Source: Cantharellus purpuraceus (lineage: Eukaryota; Basidiomycota; Agaricomycetes; Cantharellales; Hydnaceae). From it: a stretch of DNA of 64,000 nt. Below, one piece after another: positions 44,529-55,084 of this stretch. Positions within the stretch are counted from its first letter, which is position 1; the number at the start of each line of letters is the position of its first letter. Location: NCBI GenBank assembly GCA_025174535.1, contig JALBUN010000047.1:434001-498000 (forward strand), read 5' to 3'. The translations under genes and the position numbers were made by a program. The notes under the pieces are model-generated. The model saw nothing but the letters and a program-made list of their open reading frames with translations, did no database searches and was not told where the DNA came from.

Positions 44529-46207
44529 TATAAAAGGAGGGGCATGATTGAGGTCTTATCCTCAACAATGTCAAACCCTTTGGCAAGCATGAGCGTGGCC
44601 AAGCTGGAGCAGTTGCTCTTGGCCCAATGGAAGGAAGAGGAAGAAGCAGAACGGAGATGGAAGGAGGAGGAGGTGGTGGAACGGAGATGGAAGGAGGAGG
44701 AGGAGGCAGAACGGAGACAGAAGGAGGAGGAGGCGGAACGGAGACGGAAGGAGGAGGAGGAGGCGGAACAGAGGCGGAAGGAGGAGGAGGAGGAACGACG
44801 GAAAGAACCGGCGAAAATGGAACGGAGAAGGAAAGAGGAGGAAGCGAAGGCAGAGAGGGCCCACAAGGTGAAGGAGGCCGCAAGCTGAAGGAAGTGGAGG
44901 AGCAGGCACACGAGTTAGAGGCGGCCATGGAGGTAGAGGAGGAGGTGACCAGGGCAGGGAAGACCAGCCACCCAGGAAGTCCGAGCGTGCCCATACGGCC
45001 AGGGACCCTGGAAGTCGCCATCATCTCCGTTACACAGACGGAGGTGACTCGTTCGAGGACTATCACTGCAGAGGACTCGCCATTATGTCCTCGGGCACGG
45101 CCCTTATTTGAGTCAGGGGCAGCTGAGGAAGACGATGTGGTGGAGATGGAGAGGGTGGAGGTGGAAGTGGATCCTGATGCCAATATGGAGCTTGACGCAA
45201 ATGCGGAGCCCGAGGCGGGTGTGGAGCCAGATCCTACTTCGAATTCTTACAAGGAGATGGCTTGGGTAGCTGTGGTCGAGGCTCGCAAAAGAGCGGAGCT
45301 CTATGCTGCTACCACCAAGAAGAATCTCGACATCGTGATCTTTTCACTGAAGGCCTACCCAAGTGCTGATATGGAGAAGCGGGAGGCGGACCAGAGGGTC
45401 ATATGGTGCAAGGTGGAGAGTCACATGTTGGCAACCCGTAAGAAGGAGCTGCATGTCGCGAGGTCAGCAATCCAGCTTTGCAAGCACGAGATGGAGAAGG
45501 TGGCCGCAGAACAGCAGGACAAGGAGGAGGAGAGGGAACGCTTGGAGGCCGCAGCGAGGAGGGGTGGACCACCCAAGGCTCTGGCTCCAACGGAGCCATT
45601 TGGCGGACCTGGCGTAACTTGCGACTTATGTCGTGATGCGGGTGTGGAGTGTGTGTGGCCTACTGGCCCAACTCGCTGCCTTCAGTCCTGCGATCGTTGT
45701 CGGGGTTGGAAAGGAGGGTGTTGGATTGATGGAAAGTTTAATCCCCGGAGTTGGAGCGTCAAGCCCCGACTAGTGGTACAAGGAGGGGCAGAGAAGGAAT
45801 TGGAGGGTCGTCTGACCAAAAAGAGGCGGACTGAGACGGGTGCTGTAGCAGCCAGGGGTAGCGGTGTTGGATTGGAAGGGGCAACAACCGGTGCAGGTAC
45901 AGGGCGCGTCTCTGTGCCCAATAGCACCGTGGGCCAGCTTATCAGGCTGGTTAACCTGCAGTCGGAGCACCTTTGGCGGACGGAGGGGTTGTTAGTAGAC
46001 TTGGTGAGGATGATGAAACGGAAGGAGGTTCTGGAGGGTTGTCGGACAGCCGAGTTACATCGGTTGCGGAAGTTCATGGCCCCGTTGGATGAGGATTTGG
46101 ACATGGGAGATGAGAAGGATTGGGTGTCAGATGTAGAGAGTGATGAGGGGTTGGAGACGGAGCCTGAGGTAGATAAGGAAAAGGGGAAAAGGAAACGCAA
46201 TGTATAA
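44529..46207 (+). CDS. Gy1 element D: antisense accessory gene, coiled coil plus C6-like cysteine cluster
   Basis: The most complete copy. TATAAAA at 44529-44535, ATG at 44568 (MSNPLASMSVAKLEQLLLAQ). Order: Glu/Lys/Arg coiled coil (repeats like KEEEEAERRQ), LKEVEEQAHELEAAMEVEEE, acidic DANMELDANAEPE, AELYAATTKKNLDIVIFSLK, a second basic coil, then the cluster CDLCRDAGVECVW...CLQSCDRCRGWKGGC (about 45622-45720), LIRLVNLQSEHLW, FMAPLDEDLDMGDEKDWVSD and a nuclear-localisation-like KGKRKRNV end. The cysteine spacing partly resembles fungal Zn2Cys6 DNA-binding domains. A frameshift near 44880 splits the coil from the rest; downstream the frame is open to 46207. It lies antisense to element D's pol. 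Function unknown. Confidence 0.7.
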
Positions 46208-46372
46208 AATAAGGATGAAAATGATTATAAATTTCGGAACAGAGAAAGAATGAGGCGGAGTGATATTCCTTCGGAGTTTTTTTTTTTTTTTTTTTTGAGC
46301 AGGCTGGTAATTTCCCTTGACTTGTAATAAAGTGGTGATGCAAAATAATAGAATTAGCATTAGTAATCGAAC
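46208..46372. other. tail-to-tail spacer with a poly(T) run
   Basis: 165 bp between the end of the antisense gene and the end of pol on the other strand, with a run of about 20 T at 46279-46297. In copy A the corresponding spacer (37070-37222) has no such run. Confidence 0.6.
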
Positions 46373-48287
46373 TTAAAAATTCATAAGAGGGCCAGGTTTG
46401 TCTGGATAAGCGGAGTGAAAATCGGAGATGGATTTGGATGCATGATCGAGTTCGGATGCAGAGATCCATGAAGACTCTTCATCGGTGCCTTTGTATCCAG
46501 TCCATTTGACTAAGTACTGGAGCTTGCACTTGTATTGATGGTCGATCTTCGAGTCCAGGATCTCCGAGATCTCATATTCATTGTCTCCTTCAATGATGAT
46601 CGGGGGAGGTGGAGGTTGTGTGCAACCGGAGATCTCGTTTGTAGTAGCGGGTTTGAGCATTGATATATGGAAGACCGGATGAACTGCTCGGAAGTGGTCT
46701 GGGAGGCGGAGGGTGAAAGACCTGCTGCCCACACGAGCAATGACCTCATAAGGACCTAAGTATTTCTCGGAGAGTTTCTTTGATGGATGGGTGGTCCGGA
46801 AGTGTTCGGCCTTAACAAATACTTTGTCTCCGATTTGTAGGTCCGGAGCTGGAATGTGGCATCGGTCTGTGGAGACTTGATATTGTTTCTGAGCATTGGA
46901 GATGGTCTCTCGGAGATGTTGGTGTAGTTGATCAAGGTCAGTTACAAATTGGCGGGCTTTGGTGGAGGCAAGTTCTTTCTCGGGGTGGACAGAGATGTTT
47001 GGATGGTAGCCTTTATTAGCAAAGAATGGAGAGATGCCGGTAGTCGCATTTGGAGCATTGTTGTAGGCAAACTCTGCGATTGGAAGTAGATCAGCCCAGT
47101 TGTCTTGTTGATAGTTACAATAGATTCGGAGATATTGTTCCAGTGACTGATTCATTTGTTCCGTTTGTCCATCTCCTTCAGGGTGGTATCCGGAGGTGAA
47201 ATGGAGCTTCATGTTGAGAGCCTTTCCTAATGTGCAGAAGAAGGAGGACACAAACTCTGAACCCCGATTGGACGTGACATGCGATGGGACTCCATGTTTA
47301 GAGAATACGTGGAGAATGAACAATTTAGCTAGTGAGGCGGAGGTGATGGTGTCATGCGTCGGAATGAATAGGGACTGTTTGGTGAACCTGTCAACAATCA
47401 CGAGTATGGTGTCATATCCGAGCGATGGGGGGAGCTTCTCTATGAAATCCATGGAGATGGAGTTCCATGGTTGCTCTGGGATCGGAAGTTGTTTGAGTGT
47501 TCTGTAGGGTTTGTGCCTTTGCGATTTGAGTGCATACACATGGTGCAGGAGTTACAGTAGTGTTGAATGTATTCCTGCATTTTTGGCCATACGTAGTCTT
47601 GTTGGATTAATCCTTGTGTGCGATTTTGCCCGAAGTGGCCGGAGATCGGGTGATCATGATAATACTGCAAAACTTGGAGTTGGAGGCCATTGGCATCGGG
47701 GACATATATCCGGTTGTTGTGTTGGAGGTGTCCTTTGGGGTCAAGTGACCATTTCGGATCGGAAGGGTTGTCCAAGTGTTTAACCGCAACAGGATCAGAT
47801 CGGAGTGATGAGCGGATGTCGGAGTGGAGTTGGTCGATGTCCATAATGGTGACAGCTCGGAGGGTGGGAGTCATGAGGGTGGATGCTCATAGGGAGGATG
47901 CCAGCTGTTTGTTAGTAAACACAGGACGAAAGTTGTGGGGGTTTACAGTGGCATAGTCACTATTTCTCTCTTTAGGGTAGATGTCCCATTGTCTAGTTAA
48001 CACATCGGGCTTTGCTCCGAGTCGACCAGGATGGAAACGGATAATGAGGTTGAACTGAGATAGGTACTCGGACCATCGGACCTGTCTCCAGGTGAGCAGT
48101 TTCGTTGTGGAGAAGTATTCCAAGTTCTTGTGGTCCATTATGACATCTACCGGATGAGAGGGACCCTCAAGGTAGTGTCTCCATATCCGGAAGGCTTCAT
48201 ATATGGCAAGGAGCTCTTTGTCATGGACGTCATAGTTCAGTTCAGGGGGCGTGAATGTATGCAAGTGAAAAGCGATCGGGTGGACTT
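46373..48287 (-). pseudogene. Gy1 element D: RNase H, integrase and chromodomain
   Basis: On the minus strand: RNase H (ELNYDVHDKELLAIYEAFRI, DHKNLEYFSTTKLLTWRQVR), an H2C2 integrase zinc finger (HPISGHFGQNRTQGL, CNSCTMCMHS), and a 388-codon open frame with the integrase core (SMDFIEKLPP, FVSSFFCTLGKALNM, GQTEQMNQSLEQYLR), the GPYEVI motif and a C-terminal chromodomain (NEYEISEILDSKIDHQYKCK, LVKWTGYKGTDEESSW). Chromodomains direct integration to histone-marked chromatin. It is damaged by a few frameshifts, and its 5' part (gag, protease, RT) is missing because Gy2 starts at 48288. Confidence 0.85.
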
Positions 48288-48649
48288 TGTCAGGGTTCAA
48301 ATAAGTCATATTCTATTTTTAGTATTTTCTCTTGACACCCCTATCAGCGCAGCCTGTCAGGGTGCGTCTCCCCTATTTCATTGCCCCTATCACTTCCCCT
48401 ATCTTTCCTCCCCTATCTTGGTTCTCCTATCCGTCTCCATCATTTAGTATAAAGACTCGCCTTGGTGCAGTGTGATCCCCTCAGCTTGATCTCTGAGGAT
48501 ATCCGCTGTACCAGGTAAGTCCCATGTATTTATCAGAAACAGCTGTATAGACTGAGGATATCCACTGTACCAGCTGGCATTATTTCTTATTGGCTCTCAC
48601 TTATTGAGTATCTTGTTGTTGTGGCCTCGTCATCAGCGTTGCCCTCACA
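48288..48649 (+). mobile_element. Gy2: 5' LTR, 362 bp
   Basis: TGTCAGGGTTCAAATAAG...GCCCTCACA, matching the 3' LTR at 54315-54686 with small indels. TATAAA lies at 48448-48453, and agcttgatct (48483-48492), near the expected transcript start, pairs with the primer-binding site. Confidence 0.9.
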
Positions 48650-48651
48650 GA

Positions 48652-48661
48652 AGATCAAGCT
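48652..48661 (+). promoter_or_regulatory. Gy2 self-priming primer-binding site
   Basis: agatcaagct, two bases after the LTR end, is the exact reverse complement of agcttgatct at 48483-48492, which lies about 30 nt downstream of the TATAAA box. This fits Tf1/sushi-type self-priming by the RNA 5' end. Confidence 0.7.
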
Positions 48662-48717
48662 CATAAGATGACCCCACACCTCATAACACTTTCCCTATTA
48701 ACTACTTCACCGATACC

Positions 48718-49860
48718 ATGACCGATCAGCTCCCTGAAGCCTATTGGGACACTCTAGGTGAAAGTGGTGGCTTTCTGCGAGCGTTGTTCAACACCCAGGC
48801 GCAGCAGCTCCAGCAGCTGCAACTCCAGAACCAGCACCTCCAAAGCCAGTTCACCAATGTCCAGAACAACCTAGCAGATGCTGCCACTGCTGCCGCCATC
48901 GCTGCAGCACAGACCATCTCTCAGACCACCTCATTTCCCACACCTTCTCCTACATCGTCATCCGTTCGCCCAATAAGGGCAGCTGAACCAGCCAAATTCA
49001 ATGGAGATCGTGCAGAGACAGAAGGTTTCATTTGCTCTATCAGGCTTGCCATTGCAGTCCAGCCTACATCTTTCCCAGATGAGCGGACCAAGATCCTCTA
49101 TGCCCTCTCTTTTATGACAGGAGGTTCTGCTGAAGTATGGGCGCACAATGAGACACAGGCAGTCATTGACAGGACCTCGCCGCTCTCCACCTTGGAGGAA
49201 TTCATTAAGCAGGTGGAGAACGCTTTTGGGGACCCTGACCGCTCTCGAACAGCATGAACAAAGCTACACAATCTTAGGATGACACCTGGCATGTCAGCGG
49301 ATGAATACACGGCACAGTTTGAGATACTAGCAGGAAGGACTGGGTTTAATGATGCAGCACTGGAAGATGCCTATGCCCGAGGGCTCCCTGCAATGATTCT
49401 TGACAAGATCCATGCACAGCCATCCCTCCCATCCGATCTCAAGGCATGGAAGGAAGCGGCCTGTCAAATTGACCGCAACCACCGTCGTCTTCTAGAAGTG
49501 AGACATGCTCAGACTTCCCTCACTCCTGCCCACTCTACCCCATCCTGCCCTCACAGCACTCCGGTCATCTCTGTACCAACTACCTTGGCAACCTCTAATG
49601 GTGCTGCACCTATGGATATTGACTCCAACCGCCATCACATTGAGACTTGGACGTGCTATAACTGTGGAAAGCGTGGCCATATATCCCCAGCATGCCCTGA
49701 ACCACGCAAGGAACGTATCCGAGCTGATCTCACACAAACAGCAATTGCAGGCATGATATCAGAGTCAGTAGCAGCTGCACTGAAGGCCAAGGAAGAAGCG
49801 CAGAAGGCAGTAATTCCAAAGCAAGAGGAGAAGCAGGATTTTCAGGCCAGTCAGCAGTGA
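48718..49860 (+). pseudogene. Gy2 gag (one in-frame stop)
   Basis: MTDQLPEAYWDTLGESGGFL, a Gln/Leu coiled segment, AEPAKFNGDRAETEGFICSI (start of the Ty3 Gag core), FMTGGSAEVWAHNET, then, after a single TGA at 49255-49257 (probably from CGA), TKLHNLRMTPGMSADEYTAQ, and a CCHC zinc knuckle CYNCGKRGHISPACPEPRK. About 380 codons in one frame otherwise. Gag forms the particle and packages RNA. The Gag end overlaps the start of the pol frame by a few bases (49857-49860), suggesting frameshift or reinitiation for Pol. Confidence 0.85.
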
Positions 49861-52800
49861 AGAGCATGCCCTGCCTGACAAACCGGTTTTCAGTTCTTGA
49901 ATCATGTACTGTAGGGCTCACAAGTGATATGTTACACACACACTCCCTTGTCCATCAGACTGAAACCAAAACAGCCATGCCTGAAAACCCTTCTCAACTT
50001 CCAGCTAAACATGATGACCCTCCTCGTCTCTACCTTCAATCTGCAGACATCCGTCGATGTACAAGAATTCCCATGAAAATCCACTTGGTAGACACTGGAT
50101 ACCCTCTAGCCGTGGATGCACTCCTTGATAGTGGTGCTACAGGAATGTTCATTGATGCAGAATATGTCAAAGCAGAGAAACTTCGAACACGCCCTCTACC
50201 ACGTGCCATACCTGTTTATAACATTGATGGGACCCCAAATGAAGCAGGTTCAATCAAGGAAGAAGTCGATCTCATCTGCACATATGGGACCCATACCGAA
50301 CGTGCCACATTTTCAGTCACAAGCCTGGGAACCTTTGGCATAATTGTTGGGCACACCTGGCTTGTGAAGCACAACCCAGAGGTAGACTGGCGTACAGGAA
50401 AGGTACAGATGACTCGCTGCCCTGATTCATGTGGAGAAGTACCAGAACACAAAGAGCATTCGCTTGGTACAACTCCTTCAAATGGCAAGAACTCACACAG
50501 GCAACCCCAATACGAGGGAGACCGAACATTTGTTATCTTTGTAGAAGAAGACTTGGAGAATATCTATGCTGGTTCAACAGTTTCTCAACAGCTCGCACAG
50601 AAGGCTGCAGAATCTACTCCAGTCAAAACCTTTGAGGAGATTGTCCCAAAGGCATACTGGGGATTTAAGGATGTTTTTGCAAAGGAGTCCTTTGACCAAC
50701 TTCCACCTCAAAAACTGTGGGACCACACTATTGAACTCACTCCAGGAGCACAACCCTTCAGCACAAAGGTCTATCCAATGTCCCCAAATGAGCAGAAGGA
50801 GTTGGATGCATTCCTTGAGGAGAACCTATGGAATCATTGTATACGTCCTTCCAAGTCACCCATGGCATCTCCTGTCTTTTTTGTGAAGAAGAAGGATGGT
50901 AATCTTCATTTTGTGCAAGACTACCGCAAGCTGAATGATATCACGATCAAGAATGCCTACCCACTACCCCTGCTACCAGACATCATGAATAAAATTGCCG
51001 CAGCCAATGCCAAGTATTTTACCAAGCTTGACATCTGATGGGGATATAACAATGTGCATATTAAAGAGGGTGATGAGTGGAAGGCAGCCTTTCGAACCAA
51101 TCGTGGTCTATTTGAACCCCTGGTCATGTTCTTTGGTCTCACAAACAGCCCAGCAACCTTTCAGACAATGATGAATGACATTTTCAAGGAGCTCATTGAT
51201 GATGGCACTATGGTAGTGTTCATGGATGACATCCTCATTTTCACTGAATCCCTAGAACAACACCACATGATTGTGCAATCTGTCCTTGAAATTCTTCGGG
51301 CCAACCACCTGTACCTCAAACCAGAGAAATGCCTTTTCACGCAACAGAAGGTAGATTATCTTGGATTGATTCTCTCACAGGGACAGGTAGCTATGGACCC
51401 AGTTAAGGTGGCCGGAGTCAGAGACTAGCCCACACTGCGCAATGTGACAGAAGTCAAATCCTTCTTGGGTTTCATCAATTTCTACCGTCGCTTCATTGAG
51501 GACTTCTCACATATTGCAAAGCCTCTGAATTGGTTAACAAAGGCAGATACACAGTGGTCCTGGATACCTGATGGCCCAGAACAAGAAGCCTTTGATAAAC
51601 TCAAGCAGCTTGTCATGTTGACTCCAATCCTTGTCCTCCCAGATCAAACCAAGCATTTTTGACTAGAGACAGATGCTTCAGCATATGCAACAGGTGCTGT
51701 TCTATCTCAACTCTGTGACGATGAGAAATGGAGGCCGGTAGGTTTTGTATCCAAGAGCCTTTCAGATGCAGAGTGCAACTATGCCACCCATGATAAGGAA
51801 TTGCTCTCAGTCATCCGTGGACTAGAAGAATGGCGTCACATTTTGGAAGGGACCAAATACAAGATTGAAATCCTTAATGACCATCAAAACCTCACATATT
51901 TCTGTACAGCTCAGAATCTCAATCGTCAACAAGCTCGCTGGTCACTATACCTTTCTCGTTTTGACTTTGAACTGATCCACTGTCCTGGACAACATTCAGC
52001 CAAACCTGATGCCCTCTCACAACGTGTAGATCATAAACAGGGGGAGGAAGATGATCAGAATCAGGTTCTTCTTGGCCCTGAGCTGTTCCACCTATCCAGG
52101 GCCAGGAGCTCAAATGATCACAGGAGAAGGAGACATATTCCTGGAATGTGTGCAGAACTGCACCAACAGAGATGAAAAGGTTGTGAAGGCTCTTAAGGAA
52201 CTTGGTCCCTCTTGGAATTTATGAGGACAGGAATGGACTGAGGAGAATGGACTCGTCCTCTATCGTGGCAGGGTATATGTCCCTCTTAACCCAAAATTGC
52301 ACCATGACATTGTAAGGGCACACCACGATACTCACATTACAGGTCACCCTGGTCGCTGGAGAACAACAGAACTTGTATCCCACAGCTACTGGTGGCCTGG
52401 ATTTGGACAATACATTGCCAAATATGTTAAGGGATGTGACCTCTGCAATCGGACAAAAACTTTCCCCGCTCCTCCTATGGGTAAACTCCTGCTTAATCGT
52501 GTCCCAGATCAGAGGTGGCAAGTGATATCTGTTGACTTTATTGTAGAGCTACCCATCAGTCATGGCTACAATGCACTCCTTGTTGTTGTGGACCATCTTT
52601 CTAAACAAGCACATGTTATCCCTACCACCTCTGACATCAACTCCATAGGAGTTGCATGACTTTTCCAAGACCATGTGTGGAAACACCACAGCCTTCCTGA
52701 GGAGATCATCAGTGACTGTGGCACCCAGTTTGTCTCTCAATTTATGCGCGAGCTCAATAAGCTTTTGGGGATCAAGGTTGCAGCATCCACAGCATATCAT

Positions 52801-53717
52801 CCACAAACTGATGGTCAGACAGAAAGGGTCAATCAAGAAATTGAACAATACCTGAGGCTTTTTGTCACGGATTGAGTGGGTTCCTCTTGCTGAATTCACA
52901 TACAACAACTGCATCCACTCCTCCACGCAATCAATCCCCTTCATGCTTGATACAGGCCAACACCCAAGGCTTGGGCTAGAGCCAATCCAAGAGACACGAC
53001 TTGAAGCACTGGAAGAATTCACTGAGCGTATGGAGACAGCCACCACTGAGGCTCACTCCGCCCTGGAAAAGGCAGCAGATGATATGGCATGACTATGATG
53101 CCCATCAGCAAGCAGCCCCAGTATACAAGCTTGGTGACAAGGTCTGGCTCAATGCACAAAATATCACCACCTGTCCAACCAAGAAACTTGATCACAAATG
53201 GTTAGGACCATATGTGATTAATAAGGTGGTCTTGCGAAATGCCTATGGCCTACAACTTCCCCCAATCTTTGGTCGCACTCATCCAGTGTTCTCTGTTGTC
53301 TTACTCCATCCTTATGAAAAGGATCCCATCCCTGAATGCCAGTCATCTCCTCCACCACCTCCAGGCATTTGAGATGGAGTACAGGAATATGAAGTTGAGA
53401 AGATCCTTGACAGCAGAGTTTTCCGAGGAAGACTGGAATACCTGGTGCATTGGAAGGGCTATGGAGCTGCTGATGACCTCTGGATCCTAGCTAAGGATGC
53501 CAGTGGGGCTGGAAGGCGCATTGCAGACTTCCATCGGGAGAATCCTGAAGCCCCAAGGCATATTTTGGCAGCCACCTATGCGGCTCTTCCCTTCAGATGC
53601 TTTGAGAACTTCACAGAACCTCCCAAACAAGTCCTCTTTGATTGGACAGCTGGCAGGAACCCAACACATGGTATTGGACACATTTCAGAGCCGCAGAATA
53701 GGCACAGTGAAGCTTAG
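49857..53717 (+). pseudogene. Gy2 pol: protease, RT, RNase H, integrase, chromodomain
   Basis: Order along the DNA: retropepsin ALLDSGATGMFIDAEYVK (about 50117), VDWRTGKVQM; reverse transcriptase VKKKDGNLHFVQDYRKLNDI, MVVFMDDILIFTES (catalytic MDD at about 51225), LGLILSQGQVAMDP; RNase H ETDASAYATGAVLSQL, DHQNLTYFCTAQNLNRQQAR; integrase H2C2 (HHDTHITGHPGRW...CDLCNRTK), the VISVDFIVELP core, QTDGQTERVNQEIEQYLR; the GPYVINKVV motif; chromodomain EYEVEKILDSRVFRGRLEYL with VHWKGYGAADDLW. Stops at about 51037, 51426 and 51660 and frameshifts near 52175, 52870 and 53095 make it defective. A typical chromovirus of the Tf1/sushi lineage. Confidence 0.88.
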
Positions 53718-53823
53718 CGCTCACCAAATTCATCCATGCCAACATTCCACTAACCGTATATAAGCCAGTGAATCCACTTCCCCTTCCTCAGTAAAATCAT
53801 CGTCGTTCACTACCCAACCCACC

Positions 53824-54198
53824 ATGCCTTACCAGTCTGAATCCACCCCTCTACACTCACTCCATTCCTACCCATCAATCACTTGGTCAGTTGACTCAAG
53901 GGATATTGCACATGCCATAGAGAATTATAACCTCCCATCTCCACCTCCACAAGTTCATTTCCCCTTCTGGCATTGTAATCCATCAAGACGCCAGACATAC
54001 TACATCGGGGACCCTCTATTCATCAGCAACTCTGACATACCATACACCTTCCAAGGGCTCACCAGTAAAGTCACCTATGAGGGAGGGGAGATGATATTAG
54101 GAGCAGTTTTCAGCACGGACGATCCCATATCCCCCAGAGAGTTCACCATCCCACTTTACCCCAAGGCAGAGAAGAATCACCATCAACACTCATCATAG
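53824..54198 (+). CDS. Gy2 third ORF (sense, after pol), unknown function, 124 aa
   Basis: MPYQSESTPLHSLHSYPSI..., then WHCNPSRRQTYYIGDPLFIS, NSDIPYTFQGL and GAVFSTDDPISPREFTIPL. It is uninterrupted while gag and pol around it are broken, and it matches the Gy3 ORF at 33238-33813 in the IGDP-(L/I)F..NS....YTF core. It ends about 115 bp before the 3' LTR. No known domain, signal peptide or membrane segment. Confidence 0.6.
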   Translation: MPYQSESTPLHSLHSYPSITWSVDSRDIAHAIENYNLPSPPPQVHFPFWHCNPSRRQTYYIGDPLFISNSDIPYTFQGLTSKVTYEGGEMILGAVFSTDDPISPREFTIPLYPKAEKNHHQHSS

Positions 54199-54314
54199 GC
54201 TCTACTTTGGCAGAGAGTGAGAAGGGACCTTGCAGAGTGCTTCAGGGTATGTCTCTGTTGAGATGGACAGGATGACAGTGCATATCAAGATGACATGCAT
54301 TAAGAGGGGGGTGA

Positions 54315-54686
54315 TGTCAGGGTTCAAATGAGTCATATTCTATTTTTAGTATTTTCTCTTGATGCCCCTATCAGCACAGCCTGTCAGGGTGCATCTCCCC
54401 TATTTCCTTTCTCCTATCACTTCCCCTATCCTTGCCCCCTATTATTCCCCTATCTTGGTTCTCCTATCTGTCTCCATCATTTAGTATAAAGACTCACCTT
54501 GGTGCAGTGTGATCCCCTCAGCTTGATCTCTGAGGATATCCGCTGTACCAGGTAAGTCCCATGTATTTATCAGAAACAGCTGTATAGACTGAGGATATCC
54601 ACTGTACCAGCTGGCATTATCTCTTATCGGCTCTCATCTATTGAGTATCTTGTTGTTGTGGCCTTGTCATCAGCATCACCCTCACA
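54315..54686 (+). mobile_element. Gy2: 3' LTR, 372 bp, with polypurine tract
   Basis: Purine-rich aagaggggggtga directly precedes TGTCAGGGTTCAAATGAG; the LTR ends CATCACCCTCACA. It differs from the 5' LTR by substitutions and short indels in the pyrimidine-rich part, so the insertion is not recent. Flanks (gactt before the 5' LTR, ggaaa after the 3' LTR) do not match, so there is no target duplication. Confidence 0.88.
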
Positions 54687-55036
54687 GGAAAACCAGTTCC
54701 CATACAGAAAGCAGCGTATATATGCCAATATTTTAAGGCCATAAAGTGAAAATATACAATTTCGGGACCATAAACAAGATCTTTTCAGGGAAAACCAGTT
54801 CCCATACATTCATCCTGTTGAATGATGATGCAATATTGACTGCAAGTTTGGTACAATTTGGTCAGCAGAGTCTGAATGATGGACAGGATTTGTGGACTCA
54901 TTCTCATGAACTATCACCACAAATCCCAGGTACGATAGATATTTGATGTATGATTCATGGACTCATTCTCACAAACTATCACCACAAATCCCAGATCCAT
55001 ACAGATCACAACTATCATCTTTCACTGCATTTATTA
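54687..55036 (+). mobile_element. copia LTR/leader region
   Basis: Holds two copies of gaaaaccagttcccatac (54688, 54790), shared with the family-B repeat near 24020, and a tandem duplication of about 50 bp (ggactcattctca.gaacta region at about 54893 and 54958). It ends in the primer-binding site at 55037. Probably the remains of the 5' LTR of the copia element that follows. Confidence 0.5.
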
Positions 55037-55048
55037 GGTTATGGGCCC
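55037..55048 (+). promoter_or_regulatory. copia primer-binding site
   Basis: ggttatgggccc, complementary to the anticodon arm of initiator tRNA-Met (half-tRNA priming as in Drosophila copia). It is 37 bp upstream of the gag ATG at 55085. Confidence 0.6.
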
Positions 55049-55084
55049 CACACACTAAATGGACCACAAGAAATCATACCTACA

